From the NCBI GenBank assembly GCA_020441225.1, contig JAGRMP010000304.1, forward strand, positions 26,542 through 41,528: 14,987 nucleotides of DNA, given 5' to 3'. Positions 13,379 to 14,987 of the stretch are shown one piece after another; positions within the stretch are counted from its first letter, which is position 1, and every line of letters begins with the position of its first letter. A program made the translations under genes and the position numbers. The notes under the pieces are model-generated. The model was not told the DNA's origin, did no database searches, and saw only the letters and a list, made by a program, of their open reading frames with translations. Source of the DNA: Maritimibacter sp. (GTDB lineage Bacteria; Pseudomonadota; Alphaproteobacteria; Rhodobacterales; Rhodobacteraceae).

Positions 13379-14987
13379 ATGGCAGAGGAGAATGTGCGGC
13401 TCACCACCGCGCAGGCCATCGTGCGCTGGATGGCGAACCAGTTCATCGAGATCGACGGGGCCGAGCACCGGCTGTTCGGCGGCGGCTTCGGCATTTTCGG
13501 CCATGGCAATGCGCCCTGCCTCGGGGAAGCGCTGAACGGGTACCGCAAGGAACTGCCGCTCTACCGCGGCCAGAACGAGCAGAGCATGGGCTTCGCCGCC
13601 GCCGCCTACGCCAAGACCTGGTTGCGCCAGCGGGTGATGTTCGCCACGGCGTCGGCGGGGCCGGGCACGTCCAACATGCTCACCTCGGCGGCGCTGGCGC
13701 ATGCCAACCGGCTGCCGGTGCTGTTCCTCTGCGGCGACGGCTTCGTCACCCGGCTGCCCGACCCGATCCTGCAGCAGATGGAAAACTTCCACGACCCGGC
13801 CTTCGGCGTGACCGACGCCTTCAAGCCGGTGAGCCGCTACTGGGAGCGGATCGTCCATCCGGCGGGGGTGCTCCACGCGCTGCCCGCCGCCGTCGCGACG
13901 ATGCTCGACCCGGCGGATTGCGGCCCCGCCTTCCTCGCTTTGCCGCAGGACGTGCAGGGCTGGGCCTGGGAGTACCCGGCGGCCTTCTTCGACAAACAGG
14001 TGCACCGGATCCGCCGCCAATCCGCCGATGCCGCCGAGATTGCCGCCGCCGCCGAGGTGCTGCGCGGCGCCGAACGGCCGATGATCATCGCAGGTGGCGG
14101 CGTGCAATATTCCCGGGCCGTGGCCGAGCTCACCGCTTTCGCCGAGGCGCATCACATCCCCGTGGTCGAGACCATCGCCGGACGGGCCAACATGGTGGCC
14201 GATCACCCGCTCAACATCGGTCCCCTCGGCATCACCGGGTCGAACAGCGCCAATGCCATCGCCGAACGGGCCGACGTGATCCTCGCGGTCGGCACGCGGC
14301 TTCAGGATTTCACCACCGGGGCCTGGACCGCCTTCGCGCCCTCGGCGCGGCTCATCGGCCTCAACGTCGGGCGGCAGGACGCCGCCAAGCACCGCTCGCT
14401 GACCGTGGTGGGCGACGCCAGGCTCGCGCTCGGCCAGCTCGGTGCCGCGCTGGGCGAGACCCGTGCGCCCGCCGATTGGGTGGCGTTCGCACAAGCGCAG
14501 CGCCGGGACTGGGACGCCTATGTCGCCGCCAACGTCGCCCATGGCGACAACCGGCCCAATTCCTACGCCCAGGCCATCGGCGTGGTGAACGCCGCCTGCG
14601 ATCCCCGCGACCGGATCGTCGCAGCCGCGGGCGGGCTGCCGGCCGAGATCACCGCCAACTGGCGCACGCTGTCGCCCGGTACGGTCGACGTGGAATTCGG
14701 CTATTCCTGCATGGGCTACGAGATCGCCGGGGCCTGGGGCGCGCGGATCGCACAAGAGCAGATGGAGCCCGGGCAGGAGGTCATCAGCTTCGTCGGCGAT
14801 GGCTCCTATCTCATGTTGAACTCCGACATCTATTCCTCTGTTCTGACAGGCAAAAAGCTGATCGTGCTGGTGCTCGACAATGGCGGCCACGCGGTCATCA
14901 ACAAACTGCAAGGCAACACCGGCAACGACAGTTTCAACACCTTGTTCGAGGATTGCCCGACAATCCCCGAGCCCTTCGCGGTCGACT
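13379..14987 (+). CDS. iolD: 3D-(3,5/4)-trihydroxycyclohexane-1,2-dione hydrolase (IolD), C-terminus cut by window edge
   Basis: The first 536 residues are present and run off the right edge without a stop; the family is usually a little over 600 residues. It is a thiamine-diphosphate enzyme of the acetolactate-synthase fold. E67 in GQNEQSMGFAAAAYAK is the conserved cofactor-activating glutamate. The diphosphate/magnesium motif starts at GDG (473-475), and DNGG (500-503) lies about 25 residues later. The opening, with RLTTAQAIVRWMANQF and FGGGFGIFGHGN, is characteristic of IolD rather than acetolactate synthase. The enzyme hydrolyses the cyclic trione to 5-deoxy-glucuronate in inositol breakdown. 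ATG 13379 has a strong GAGGGAGGA ribosome site about 6 bases upstream. It is divergent from the dehydrogenase gene and shares the operator palindrome. Further iol genes probably follow outside the window. Confidence 0.93.
   Translation, partial: MAEENVRLTTAQAIVRWMANQFIEIDGAEHRLFGGGFGIFGHGNAPCLGEALNGYRKELPLYRGQNEQSMGFAAAAYAKTWLRQRVMFATASAGPGTSNMLTSAALAHANRLPVLFLCGDGFVTRLPDPILQQMENFHDPAFGVTDAFKPVSRYWERIVHPAGVLHALPAAVATMLDPADCGPAFLALPQDVQGWAWEYPAAFFDKQVHRIRRQSADAAEIAAAAEVLRGAERPMIIAGGGVQYSRAVAELTAFAEAHHIPVVETIAGRANMVADHPLNIGPLGITGSNSANAIAERADVILAVGTRLQDFTTGAWTAFAPSARLIGLNVGRQDAAKHRSLTVVGDARLALGQLGAALGETRAPADWVAFAQAQRRDWDAYVAANVAHGDNRPNSYAQAIGVVNAACDPRDRIVAAAGGLPAEITANWRTLSPGTVDVEFGYSCMGYEIAGAWGARIAQEQMEPGQEVISFVGDGSYLMLNSDIYSSVLTGKKLIVLVLDNGGHAVINKLQGNTGNDSFNTLFEDCPTIPEPFAVD

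Noticed and set aside
13022..14911. 629-codon minus-strand open frame across iolD
   Set aside because: It is antisense to iolD and crosses the operator gap and part of the dehydrogenase; the translation has no domain and iolD has all thiamine-diphosphate motifs.

Overview
The window is a gene-dense, high-GC stretch that reads as chromosomal DNA of an alphaproteobacterium, most likely a Rhodobacterales (roseobacter-type) organism. That assignment rests on codon usage, the flavour of the protein families and the tight ATGA-coupled gene order; it is inference without a search. Fourteen genes are supported: twelve complete, plus one cut by each edge (a binding protein on the left, iolD on the right). 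No rRNA, tRNA, mobile element or CRISPR array was seen, and no gene-free stretch exceeds about 130 bases.

Region A (1-10113, all + strand) looks like one catabolic unit for an unidentified nitrogenous compound. It opens with the end of a polar amino-acid-type solute-binding protein and a strong stem-loop. Next come a creatininase-family amidohydrolase, two permeases and an ATPase of the same ABC importer. These are followed by a class III aminotransferase, a GNAT acetyltransferase, the two subunits of a 3-oxoacid CoA-transferase, an ArgE/DapE-type M20 deacylase, a thiolase and an M20D amidohydrolase. From the ATPase to CoA-transferase B, consecutive genes overlap, so they are probably translationally coupled. 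The enzyme set suggests this order: import, release of an amide or acyl group, transamination of a beta-amino acid to a 3-oxoacid, CoA transfer, and thiolysis to acetyl-CoA plus a shortened acyl-CoA. The substrate is not evident, and the order of steps is inference.

Region B (10114-14987) is an inositol-type module with its own regulator. A LacI-family repressor gene (+) ends 6 bases from a convergent minus-strand pair: an IolE-like TIM-barrel protein and a Gfo/Idh/MocA dehydrogenase. iolD (THcHDO hydrolase, thiamine-diphosphate dependent) diverges from the dehydrogenase gene. The 113-base divergent intergenic region carries a perfect 18-base palindrome with a central CG, the classic architecture of a LacI-family operator. 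This predicts coordinated control of both arms by the neighbouring repressor. Dehydrogenase, IolE-like dehydratase and IolD match three consecutive steps of inositol (or related cyclitol) breakdown.

The points most worth a second look are the uncharacterised beta-amino-acid pathway with three amide hydrolases, the perfect operator and its weaker relatives upstream of lacI, and an Ile-Gly repeat at the N-terminus of the dehydrogenase. The TTG start of CoA-transferase subunit B and the stem-loop after the binding-protein gene also deserve attention.
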